Part shown: one piece after another, positions 41,501 through 48,500 of the stretch
Layout of the letters: each line of letters starts with the position of its first letter
Numbering within the stretch: position 1 is the stretch's first letter
Origin: Rhopalosiphum padi
Lineage: Eukaryota; Arthropoda; Insecta; Hemiptera; Aphididae
NCBI RefSeq assembly: GCF_020882245.1
Contig: NC_083597.1
Span: 45,796,152 to 45,860,151, forward strand
Length of the DNA stretch: 64,000 nucleotides
Direction: 5' to 3'
Translations under genes and position numbers: made by a program
The notes under the pieces: generated by a model
Seen by the model: the letters and a program-made list of their open reading frames with translations, nothing else
Told to the model about the DNA's origin: nothing
The model's database searches: none

Positions 41501-44376
41501 ACGATTTCATTATCATTATTCATACAATTTAATTTAGGTAAAATACCATGTATTAAAATTTGATTTGTCGTATCCTCATGAGACTTACTTGCCAAATCCA
41601 ATAATAATTTGCATCTATTTGACTGAGAATATCGATTCAACATGATATACAACAATTATATAATGAATAGTACAGTATTACTGAAACAATTAAATCGTAC
41701 ATTTTAAAATAATATATTGTTTTATGATCCTGTATTATAATATATTATCTAATACGTGTGCGTAATATTATTGTTGACAACATAAAAGGATTACATACCT
41801 GTAACCTGTTTGTTCAAAGTTTTATAGTAAAAAAATAATAGTATGAACTTGGATCAAAAGTCCGGTAAACCATCAAACACAAAATAAAATTATACAAAAT
41901 ATAATATACAAGGTATTCCAAACAGTGTATTTAGATACGAGGTATCACCACAACCACATTTACTCTAGAGGTATGACGGTAACGATATGCACAATTTATT
42001 TGTATGAGCATTTGAACAACTACATTGTTACTTTTTATCACATATTCATATTGTGTCTAGCTATTGATACAAATTATTTATTACTTGTAAAAATGAAAAA
42101 ATATTTATTTAATAAATTAAATATAAATGTATATATTTTTTTACCAATTAAAAATACCTATATATAAATTTAGAATGATGAAAGATATGAAAAATATGAG
42201 TGTGAATTTTAGATTCCTCTAACACATTTGGTTCTAGTTGTCGGTTTAAATTGTTAAATTGCTTTATAGCTCAAATTTTTACCAAATTCGTTTAAGACCT
42301 AGAAATATGTAAATTATTTTAGTTTTGTATCTATGTAAATTTTTGTAAGTTTTTGTAAATAATTTATATTATCAATTGTTCAATTGCCAAAAAAAAAAAC
42401 TGTGATCAATAAGTTAGATGACTTAGTCAGGAAAACTTTACAATAATAATAATAATAAAAAAAAAAAAAAATTGGAGTTATAAATCCATAGTATTTTTAA
42501 TTTAAAAACAAGATTCGAAAAATCAGTACAAGATTTCTCATGAGTATTTTACTGAAATAAAAAAAATAATAATAATCGTTTAATTACATGAATTATTGAA
42601 GAGCGTTTGGATTTAAAATGTTAAGAACATTTAATATTAAATATTAGTCCTCATAAGATTTATGTTATTTTATTATTAGTATTAAAAAAAAAATAATAAT
42701 AATAATAATAAATTGTAGAATTTAAAACCATAAACCATTATGACTATTTACAACTAAGTTATAATTTCCTGTACACATTGACATTTTCAAAATATTTAGA
42801 CTAGTTGTATTTATATCGCACATTTACTGAAACCATTCTATGGTATATTATTATGATGCTGGTATTGACATATAAGTTTTAAGTGATGGCAGAGCCAAAC
42901 ATTTATTGATGTAGTTGCCATACAATAATTAGTATGGAAAAATTTACAAAAGCCACAGCGCTGCTCTAATGTGAAACACGTATTGTGTAAATTATATAAT
43001 AATACTTAAGTTTCAATGGAAACATTGTCATGTTGAAAAATAATTCGTGAAATTTGAACATTTCTGTTCTGCAAAGTACAAAACGTATTAGTGAGCACAA
43101 GTTTTCGTCGCATTAACAATGATATGACAATTTCAAAAACGCTCATATTAAGTATTCACTCGTGCAATATGTATTATAGCACAATATACTCGGATTTAGA
43201 ACATTATTAAAATAACAACTAAAAATCTACCCAATATAATATATTAATACACAGAATACCCAGAAACTTATTCAGATAATCCATACGGACTTTAGGAATT
43301 GTAATTATAATTATTACAGGTACCTGTTTATAATTACGATTTCGATGTTTTTTATTACACTGAATAATCATTATTATATTTATTTATGATAGGTTGTATG
43401 GATATATCATAACTCGACCTTTATCTTTTTATAGATTACTATCAGTAACGATAAAAATAAAATGTAACATCCAATAACCAATTAGTTTGCGCACACTAGA
43501 CTGATATAATACAGAGTGGTTCTTTTAACAAGGAACACTCATTACCTCAAACATTTTAATCTTATTAAAAATATTGTTTTACATAATCTGTAGTCATTGC
43601 AATAAAACATTTAAAATGAAAAAGTATTTCTTACTGTTTTACCGTTATAATTTTTAAATACACTTTTTGAACGACACGTATATATTTTATATTTCACAAT
43701 ATAAAACTATGCAGAATATTTTTTTAAGAACATCGAGGTTTAAAAATATAATTTTTTAGACAAATAAATAAATAATAAGAACTAAATTCTTGTATTTATG
43801 CCGAGATTTAGATGTTATGATTTTTTTTGTGATTTAATAGAAAGCTCCCTTTATGTGGAAAATATGTTTGAAAAAACGTAAATTTAACTATTTATAATTA
43901 TTTTCTGTAATATTTTAAAAACTAAATAGACCGTAAAAAATATTCAAATCTATATCCATTTTTCTCTTAATTTTTTTGGTACTTACAAGGATATTGTATT
44001 AAGGCCGGCAGATTTCATTTTGCGTATACGATCTCTCCAATAGGGTCTGGGTACTCGAAAATAATGTAGTGATCCCGAAACATATCGAAATGCATTGCCG
44101 TCTTTGATGAATTCATTTTTTTCGTAGTCCACATAGAACCTCTTTTCACTGTTCTAAAAATTAATACGATACAAAAGTATATTACCACTATTTTTACTGT
44201 TTAAAATATAAAATTGTATCTCTATATTTTATTTATTGTTTTTTTTTCTATTTAGTAAATTATGTTAATAGTAGCTTATTTAAAGGTATATTTTAATTGT
44301 GTATAAAACTTACTACATATTCAATGTGAAACGACAATAACAGCGCTAAACAACAATACACTAAAATCGTAGGCAT
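8516..44376 (-). CDS. GLB1-like: lysosomal-type acid beta-galactosidase (GH35), complete, 11 exons
   Basis: Exons in transcript order: 44314-44376, 43987-44153, 21440-21590, 18403-18466, 14993-15087, 13578-13773, 12387-12739, 10970-11233, 10025-10162, 9755-9967 and 8516-8704. They sum to 1893 nt, 630 residues plus TAG, close to the family's usual length. All introns are GT-AG and all phases agree. Exon 1 is a hydrophobic signal peptide starting MPTILVYCCLALLL. Exon 2 carries the GH35 start (GSLHYFRVPRPYWRDRI) and exon 3 YVEWSLHEP and RPGPFISAERD. The acid/base Glu is E184 in ENEYG and the nucleophile is E266 in NSEFY. A C-terminal beta domain follows, with TSGWTK|GVAFING across the last junction. 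It should remove terminal beta-galactose from glycans or glycolipids in lysosome or gut. Intron 2 is about 22.4 kb and holds peroxidase gene 1 on the other strand. In exon 10 the frame also runs on to a stop past the donor, so the junction at 9755 decides the C-terminus. Confidence 0.93.
8705..9754 (-). other. beta-galactosidase intron 10
   Basis: AT-rich intron with donor GTTTGT at 9749-9754. A short GC-rich patch near 9207-9235 (CCCCGGGCCG) and a partly complementary one near 9540-9550 may be ends of an old TIR element, but I could not define its borders. Confidence 0.45.
10163..10969 (-). other. beta-galactosidase intron 8
   Basis: AT-rich sequence between exons 8 and 9. Nothing gene-like was seen. 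Confidence 0.6.
11603..12099. mobile_element. hAT-like non-autonomous element (MITE) in beta-galactosidase intron 7
   Basis: The left end begins CAGGGCTCGGAA and the right end, reverse-complemented, begins CAGCGCTCGGAA, an 11 of 12 match. The flanking 8-mers ACATCTAA and ACAAATAA agree at 6 of 8 positions, as for an old 8-bp hAT target duplication. The interior is AT-rich with no transposase. A fragment sharing the left end (GGGCTCGGAAGTT) occurs near 19170. Confidence 0.72.
12387..12739 (-). other. beta-galactosidase exon 7: nucleophile glutamate
   Basis: The exon encodes GPLVNSEFYDGW, where E266 matches the catalytic nucleophile Glu268 of human GLB1. MFHGGTNFGFTSGAN follows, then PLDEAGDPTEKYHAIKQTL. 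The donor is GTAATT at 12381-12386. The codons read past it in frame (VIQIHLKV and so on) are intron. Confidence 0.93.
12740..13577 (-). other. beta-galactosidase intron 6
   Basis: AT-rich intron; nothing else recognised. Confidence 0.6.
13578..13773 (-). other. beta-galactosidase exon 6: acid/base glutamate
   Basis: The exon begins IENEYG, directly after the exon 5 end MVQ, giving the GH35 signature V-Q-x-E-N-E-Y-G. E184 (the second Glu) corresponds to the proton donor Glu188 of human GLB1. The exon ends in phase 1 (AAT G), which the next exon completes as Val. Confidence 0.92.
13774..14992 (-). other. beta-galactosidase intron 5
   Basis: AT-rich intron with short related AT-rich stretches (TTTACATCACAAATTT at about 14142 and 14281) suggesting a small local duplication. 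No exon was seen. Confidence 0.5.
15970..16063. mobile_element. one end of a pogo/Tigger-like DNA transposon
   Basis: On the minus strand, starting at 16063 beside a TA, the sequence reads CAGTAAAACCTTTAAATAGC followed by GGACACTTTTGG. This is the style of TIR used by pogo/Tigger elements in animals. The opposite TIR was not located, so the length is unknown. Confidence 0.45.
17391..17814. mobile_element. TIR element (MITE) flanked by TA in beta-galactosidase intron 4
   Basis: The left end CAGGATGTAACAGAT and the reverse-complemented right end CAAGGTGTAGCAGATTGAAC match well, and TA lies on both sides (17389-17390 and 17815-17816). The interior is AT-rich without coding capacity. A second short element with a CACTCTGTATA-type end may abut it at about 17823-17916. 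Confidence 0.6.
18467..19919 (-). other. beta-galactosidase intron 3, first part
   Basis: AT-rich sequence. Near 19170 there is a fragment with the same GGGCTCGGAAGTT end as the element at 11603-12099. No exon was seen. Confidence 0.45.
19920..20390 (-). pseudogene. Jockey-type LINE ORF1 (gag) fragment with zinc knuckle
   Basis: The minus strand encodes AKFGGDHYTEICTKNKTSPA, then KCALCMGNHTSNYKG and IFKALLKRRK, the zinc-knuckle region of LINE ORF1 proteins (C-x2-C-x4-H-x4-C). The last Cys is replaced by Tyr, and the preceding knuckle has also lost Cys residues. Downstream, in another frame, LPNIHAIDKPLTKFISVLSS and LLTAVLNK to a TAG at 19950-19952 look like the ORF1 C-terminus. It is a broken fragment inside beta-galactosidase intron 3. 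Confidence 0.7.
20455..20980. repeat. member of a dispersed AT-rich repeat family
   Basis: The stretch contains a motif order (AAAATCGATTTT, ACTTGAAATTTTCATCAAAT, then ATACAAGATTTCTTA) that recurs in diverged form near 38800-39110, 35820-36000 and 53100-53320. This was judged by eye. It is probably an old transposon family without visible coding. Confidence 0.35.
22498..23187 (-). pseudogene. unidentified coding-like blocks, possible gene fragment or retrocopy
   Basis: Two minus-strand blocks stand out from the AT-rich intron by higher GC and ordinary codon use. About 23047-23187 encodes MGHILSSHISTSVATVIIIK and ELHALVLYPSYKR. 22498-22730 encodes FGKRIEHVYVYGDLLEFELL, REVVAQLKYTGHNHNIPDVL and NTPFRDVHYHWRSGDM to a TGA. 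They lie about 310 nt apart on the same strand and could be neighbouring exons or pieces of one gene. I do not recognise the family. They are not GH35 and do not fit the beta-galactosidase reading phase. Confidence 0.35.
23880..24320 (+). mobile_element. hAT-like transposon 3' end with transposase C-terminal tail (copy A)
   Basis: The plus strand at about 24009-24140 encodes IWDKLHQTTTCDVERSFSQY and then LSNHQSLTLENLKKNI to a TAA. The C-D-V-E-R-S-F-S-Q-Y block is typical of the C-terminal part of hAT-like transposases. The unit ends near GAAATCCTAGCCCTA. It aligns along its whole length with 62666-63089 in reverse orientation. Confidence 0.6.
24862..25120 (+). CDS. orphan ORF, possible exon of unknown origin
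   Basis: The open frame begins after a TTTCAG acceptor-like site and encodes a Ser/Asp/Glu-rich stretch (LTNSEDKDILNSSASSFSFS, then GNVYNSEDSEVDNCSTVYK) before running into an AT-rich tail. No partner exon was found. It sits among transposon pieces and is most likely a transposon-derived remnant. Confidence 0.2.
26820..26845. promoter_or_regulatory. paired ATCGAT sites, DRE-like, upstream of peroxidase gene 1
   Basis: ATCGATAG and CTATCGAT face each other as an inverted pair across 4 bases, each containing the TATCGATA-type core bound by DREF in insects. They lie about 430 bp upstream of the predicted start site at 27246 in a locally GC-richer stretch. The role is inference. Confidence 0.35.
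27246..27250 (+). promoter_or_regulatory. initiator (TCAGT) of peroxidase gene 1
   Basis: The arthropod initiator motif TCAGT lies about 86 nt upstream of the ATG at 27332, with no TATA box about 30 nt before it. The same motif sits 40-55 nt before the ATG of genes 2 and 3. Confidence 0.45.
27332..37039 (+). CDS. peroxidase-like gene 1: membrane-anchored animal heme peroxidase homologue, complete
   Basis: Exons: 27332-27381, 31841-31970, 32048-32243, 32312-32503, 32578-32744, 33065-33260, 33589-33786, 33847-33979, 34909-35059, 35125-35301, 35384-35582, 36799-36901 and 36979-37039 (TGA). They sum to 1953 nt, 650 residues. A basic N-tail (MGNIFRRKVKLF) precedes one membrane span at about residues 34-55, suggesting a type II anchor. 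The peroxidase domain follows: YRTVNGSCNNLQNP, then WAQFITHD with distal His174, the calcium-loop motif FIDSSNVYGS, FRLLHNIIPAK with proximal His413, and YDIQRGRD. The usual R-x-x-E is N314-I-N-Q317, and the Asp before the distal His is Thr173, so the catalytic Arg and both heme-ester acids are missing. Many N-x-S/T sites fit an extracellular domain. The gene lies inside beta-galactosidase intron 2 on the opposite strand. It is related to insect chorion peroxidases; the activity is uncertain. Confidence 0.94.
27795..28344. mobile_element. pogo/Tigger-like MITE with iterated subterminal motif
   Basis: The left TIR CAGTCGACTCTCGATAATTC is matched by the reverse complement of the right end, with TA on both sides (27793-27794 and 28345-28346). 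The interior has about seven variants of TTCGAATTACCGAG, mostly near the two ends. There is no transposase ORF. It lies in intron 1 of peroxidase gene 1. Confidence 0.85.
28508..28840 (+). repeat. local direct duplication in intron 1 of peroxidase gene 1
   Basis: Two adjacent copies of a unit of about 150-190 bp share TTATATTATTTTCTTGAACA, then AAATGAT, and a right part with TCTAAAAAAC and AGAGATAATTTT. The copies are diverged, with a longer middle in the first. Confidence 0.65.
28841..31840 (+). other. rest of intron 1 of peroxidase gene 1
   Basis: AT-rich intron. Near 30590 the sequence CAGTGGCGTATATAGG resembles a hAT-like element end related to that at 57861. No exon was recognised. Confidence 0.5.
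32312..32503 (+). other. peroxidase gene 1 exon 4: distal histidine
   Basis: The exon encodes EILVPWAQFITHDVAY. Gln170 and His174 match the distal Gln and His of animal peroxidases, and Asp175 the calcium-ligand Asp. Thr173 stands where MPO has the heme-ester Asp94. The equivalent exon in gene 2 is 48849-49043 (T-H-D) and in gene 3 59840-60028 (A-H-D). Confidence 0.9.
33589..33786 (+). other. peroxidase gene 1 exon 7: substituted catalytic Arg/Glu motif
   Basis: The exon begins GDVNINQNLGIALFQNLFLR. Aligned on the flanking G-D and the L-F-L-R-x-H-N helix, N314 replaces the catalytic Arg and Q317 the heme-linked Glu of the R-x-x-E motif. Genes 2 (50030-50227) and 3 (63723-63923) carry N-V-N-Q and N-G-N-Q at the same place. 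Confidence 0.88.
33980..34908 (+). other. peroxidase gene 1 intron 8
   Basis: AT-rich intron between GTATAT and TTACAG; nothing else seen. The shorter introns 32745-33064 and 33261-33588 likewise hold nothing recognisable. Confidence 0.6.
35583..36798 (+). other. peroxidase gene 1 intron 11
   Basis: It contains, at about 35720-36050, a diverged member of the dispersed repeat family seen at 20455-20980 (TTGCAATTTTCACCAAATG, then AATACAAGGTTCTTCAC). The remainder is AT-rich and unremarkable. Confidence 0.4.
37040..39190. other. downstream flank of peroxidase gene 1, within beta-galactosidase intron 2
   Basis: An ATTAAA at 37055-37060 and an AATAAA near 37734 could serve as poly(A) signals. 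The region at about 38780-39110 is a further diverged member of the dispersed AT-rich repeat. No gene was seen. Confidence 0.4.
39200..41660 (-). pseudogene. uncharacterised transposon-like coding remnant split by a palindromic insertion
   Basis: On the minus strand, coding-like blocks follow one another. 41470-41652 encodes MLNRYSQSNRCKLLLDLASK. 41145-41240 encodes DPHDGYNDFNKELSNINNS. About 40846-41060 encodes KKRRLFADKLQWTRKRAITK. About 40600-40650 encodes NEWMIKNLLDSFNG. Beyond the element at 39868-40589 come LEPLLITLMDIGLPMKK and, after stops and frameshifts, KTFMKKQ-like text and KQKDRAREELTKDTIYAHT. Splice-like borders separate the first blocks. It looks like the remains of one or two DNA-transposon or host genes with a basic N-terminal part. 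I do not recognise the family with confidence, and the stops on the left half argue that it is dead. Confidence 0.35.
39868..40589. mobile_element. palindromic foldback-type element, 722 bp
   Basis: The left end GGTCACTTTGTAC is matched by the reverse complement of the right end. After short diverged spacers, near-perfect inverted arms follow (about 39902-40020 with 40445-40555, both including GCAGAACGCGGACACTTTGT). The centre holds a direct duplication: ACATGTAAAAATGTGTACAA at about 40111 and again at about 40329, each followed at distance by TTAGCTAATAAAAA. It has no coding capacity and sits inside the coding remnant at 39200-41660. Confidence 0.78.
41661..43986. other. left end of beta-galactosidase intron 2 next to exon 2
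   Basis: AT-rich sequence with AATAAT runs (about 42440 and 42690). A motif ACAGAGTGGTTCTTTTAAC near 43510 resembles the end of a small TIR element. No exon was recognised. Confidence 0.4.
43987..44153 (-). other. beta-galactosidase exon 2: start of the GH35 catalytic domain
   Basis: The exon has 55 codons plus 2 nt. It encodes FIKDGNAFRYVSGSLHYFRV and PRPYWRDRIRKMKSAGLN, the hallmark N-terminal GH35 strand and helix. It ends in phase 2 (TCC TT|GTAAGT). The only acceptor found with the matching phase is exon 3 at 21590, 22.4 kb away. No other GH35 exon was seen between them. Confidence 0.9.
44314..44376 (-). other. beta-galactosidase exon 1: start codon and signal peptide
   Basis: The exon has 21 codons from the ATG at 44374-44376 to a GTAAGT donor, phase 0. 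The sequence is hydrophobic with one early polar step, as expected for a secretory signal peptide that delivers the enzyme to the lysosome or gut lumen. It was too short to stand out as an ORF; it was found from the acceptor of exon 2, which is only 160 nt downstream. Confidence 0.85.
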
Positions 44377-45537
44377 TATAATATAATTAATATAAAAATC
44401 ATTAGATCATCACAAACGTTCAATTGGAACTGCGTTAAATTTTCACTAGGATGACTAATATTGCAGTAAGTTATTTAACAATCCATAATATTTGATAATT
44501 ACGAAACAGAAAAAAGAGTGGGAACTGGGAATATTGTATATAAATTCATTTTTCAAAATTCAACTAAACGAAACTCAAGTCCAGAAAATAAAATTGGTAG
44601 ATACATAATTGTTTTAAATCGAATGATGGTATTGATATTTTATAATAATTTGCATAGATAAATAACATCTCGAGTAATAACAATACTCGAGATTTTTAAA
44701 TTTTCAATCAAGGGCGATATTAAAATACGTTATAATATCACAATCAATTGATATGTTTAAAGTTATTCTAATACACTTTAAATGATTGGAGAAATCAAAT
44801 TATGTTTGGTTGGTTATGCATAGATTCATTAATAGTGATTGCTAATCAATAATTGGAAATTCAATTTCAAACGAATGTTAGTTCGTTAATTAACTTTTAT
44901 ATTATATATGTATGTGTAGTAATTAAAATAAAATATTTTATTAAAGAAATTTTATATACTTAATTGCCTTTATAAGACCAAAAAAAAAAAAAATCGTTTT
45001 TTTAAATTCTAAAGGTACATACATTAATAATATAATATAATCCATATCAAAATAATAATATCAATAGTTTGTATCGTTTATTACTAAATAGTTTCACTTT
45101 TCAATCGATTTTTTAGGTTGATTTAAGTATTTTATATTTTCCATGTCTTACAAATAATAATAGTTTATCGATAAATACCAAAAATTCAATCAAATAAAAA
45201 ACAATTATTCATAAAGTTTAATCAACAACAAATTGGGCACCCCTCGAAATCCCGAAAATTATTTATGCTAATTTTCATTTTCACTATACGATTTTTTATT
45301 AAACTGGCTTCGTGTACCAATCCTACACCGTTCGTCGATAAATAAATAAATTTTAATTTGTTTTTATGATATCATATCAGCCTCTATAAATAATTGTTTA
45401 TTTACAACATATATTAGTATATATATTAGATGTGAACCTGACACGTGTAACGGACTATGGAAGTACGTAATTATGTAATATTGCCTACATGCTCTTAAAT
45501 CTTTCGCGCAGGTATACAACCTACGTTTTTCTCTAAT
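44377..45537. promoter_or_regulatory. divergent intergenic region between beta-galactosidase and peroxidase gene 2
   Basis: About 1.2 kb separate the beta-galactosidase ATG (minus) from the peroxidase gene 2 ATG (plus), so both promoters must lie here. It is AT-rich, with a CpG-containing patch near 45505 (TTTCGCGCAGG) just before the gene 2 initiator. No TATA box could be assigned. Confidence 0.45.
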
Positions 45538-45542
45538 TCAGT
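45538..45542 (+). promoter_or_regulatory. initiator (TCAGT) of peroxidase gene 2
   Basis: TCAGT lies 42 nt upstream of the ATG at 45580, in the same position class as in genes 1 and 3. Confidence 0.45.
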
Positions 45543-45579
45543 CAAATCATATGATTCATTCCGATCGGTTTATTCAAAA

Positions 45580-48500
45580 ATGGTTAATATTTTTAAAAAG
45601 GTCGATAACTCCAAGCCGTTTGAAACTGAGTGAGTATTGTCTATAATCTTCATTATAACTGATTTATAACATGTATATAATATTATATAGTTTTATAAAA
45701 TTGATAGGATACAAATCACCCGGCTAACAGCACTAACGGTACTATAGTACCGAGCATTCGTATAGTGCGCCAGATTTCTTTAAAATGCTTCGTCTACATT
45801 ACCTATATAGCTATTTATACGTTCCAATAAAAACTAAATAGTAACAAAACAAAAAATAATTCTTTAAAAAGTGTTATGTGATATATTTATAGCGATTCTT
45901 GCACTATTTTCTTGCAGAATAATTGTTAACAGTAAATGAGATGATAATAATAATAACTAAATAATTAAATCATTGTAAGACGAATACATCGATCACTTGA
46001 TTATAATAATAAATTATAATTCTGATACCTACCTATAATAAAATTGTATAAAATGTGTTTTTTATTTTAAAAATAAACCTGCAGTTCTACGTTTTTTATT
46101 TGCATCCTTAAATCTGTATGATAAGTAATAATATTTTGTTAGGTAAGTTTAAAGAAATATTGCCTTCGGTTCATCGTTTTTTTTTGTTGCTAAATGATTA
46201 AATAAATGTTTTATATTTAAAGATCAGATAAAATCTTTATATTTTCTTCGTGTTTTTATAATTTATTTATTTATTTTTAATTTTAAGGTACCATTTATAA
46301 ACATACATATTACTTTTTTTAATTTAGTTTCAAACTCTGATTACATCTAATTAATTTTTCTTCTATATAAACTTATAACAGTAATCAGTTTAAATATATC
46401 GATGATTTTGTGATGACATAGACACGCTCCTGGTGAGGGTTTAGTTAGGAAGCAAGGGAAGGGGCTAATCCCACCAAATATTTTCATAGCACCCATAAAT
46501 ATACATTGAATAAATTGAATAACTAATAAGTCAAGAACATTTTTTTCGCCGTTGAAATGGAAAATATTTAAAAATGAGCTGTACAACTGTTTCTCAATTT
46601 TGGTTATTCCCAATATTGAAATAGACTTTGTCGATTTATTACAGAACGACGATATATTGGAATTATGTCACTTAAAAGAAAGATCGTACTGTATTAAAAT
46701 GCTTCAAAAATAAAAATACTGTGACCCGATTAATAGATATGATCTAGAGACTAGAGAGCTATTTTCGATTTTTATACCACGTTGAATACTTACTTAAAAT
46801 ATAATCAATTACAAATTATATTGTTTTTATCGTATTTAATGGTATTGGTGTACAGATTGGGGAGGAAAAAACGATCAAATAGAATAGAATAAATAAAATA
46901 ACAATTATAACAATATAATAATAATTACTAATAAGTATGTATGATACAATGTTGATTTAGCGTCAAAATTCAGTACTTTAAATGGATAGTAAGATACGTA
47001 GTTGATCTATCGTTTAGATATCGCTCTTATGTAATCATTATATTAACCAATTCCTCCACCAGATATTGTTTCTAAGCGTTCTTCAATGTTATATCAGGTA
47101 GTATTAACCTGTCCACAATCGTTAAAAAATGATTCTACTATTCTCTGTGTATTTAACGAATCATTTCATTATCCTTGTTTGGTTCTTAATTAGTCGATAG
47201 CGGTAAATATGGCACTCGCGTATTTAAAACTTACAACTGATTAAGTTATATAGGTATATATTTTAATTAATGATGCATTATAATTTAAGTATTTTAACTA
47301 ATGTAGATTCTATTTGATAACGTATTTCACAATTCGAATACGTATACGTTATTACAATCAATATAGTGCTATCAAATATTTCGATATTAATTACCTAAAA
47401 AATAATAGTTACCTACTAATTCAGTAATCTCTGAAATGTCAGGTGTCAAGTATAATTTATAAATGTATGATTTTAAAAATGTAATCAACTCAGATTAATG
47501 ATATGCCTACTTTGTACTTATAACATAATTTTAATACATGACTTCAAAGTCAAAATTGTAATTAAAAATAATTAACGAATTATAATTATTCATAATTATT
47601 GTATAATCTGATCTTTATATATTATAATTATTATAATATAGGTTACCTAAAGAATAGGTATTATAGAATTTTATGAACACTAATATTTTTTTAAATATGA
47701 TTCAAATTACAATTTAATTTGCAACGATGGGTAATATTTGTATGGTTTAGTAAGAACCAATATTAATTGTAAGTTCCCAAACTACCATAGAAAGTTAAAT
47801 AAATGAAAAAAGAAATGCTTACAGTTATAACTATAATAACTAATGCGTACTTAATTGTTTCTTAATAACATACATAATTATTTAAGTAATAGAAAAATAA
47901 AATCAAAATATTTATGTTCTAGTCCGTTGCTAAAATCCAAGGCAGAAAAACAACCATTTTGGAAGAAACCATGGTTTACCCTTTTTATAGTAATATTAAT
48001 AATTGCTATTGCTACAACTGTTATAGCATACATATTTTACCCTAAAAATGGTTCACCAAATACCATTAATTTGGTCGAACCAGAGGCAAATCGATTTATA
48101 TTTAATGCGGAGGTTAATATATTAAATGTCGAGGTCAAAGCACAACCAACCTCTAGGGTGTGGAGCGTGGCAACAACTAATGGAGATTACTTCAAAAAAT
48201 GTGCCCCATTCGTTACCTGTAGCCCAAACGATAAATACAGGACATACAATGGTTCGTGCAACAATTTGCAGAACCCGAACTGGGGTGCAGCTTTAACTCC
48301 ATTTTACAGGCTGATGGACGCCGAGTTTAATGATGGTAATATACGATAATATTTATTAAAAAATAAATTTAGTATACCTATTTATTGTTCTTACTTTAAA
48401 TATAATATTAATACGAATTGCTCTCTAAAAACTATCATTTGGCGTTTATTTATGAAAATAAATAAAAACCACAGAAAAAAATGTAAAACTCTGTTAAAAC

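Noticed and set aside
41925..42167. 80-codon plus-strand ORF
   Set aside because: AT-rich, Tyr/Ile/Asn-heavy, with no motif or splice context.
46347..46613. 88-codon minus-strand ORF with a GGTGGGATTAGCCCC stretch
   Set aside because: Probably a transposon end in the intron; no TIR partner or coding signature could be found.
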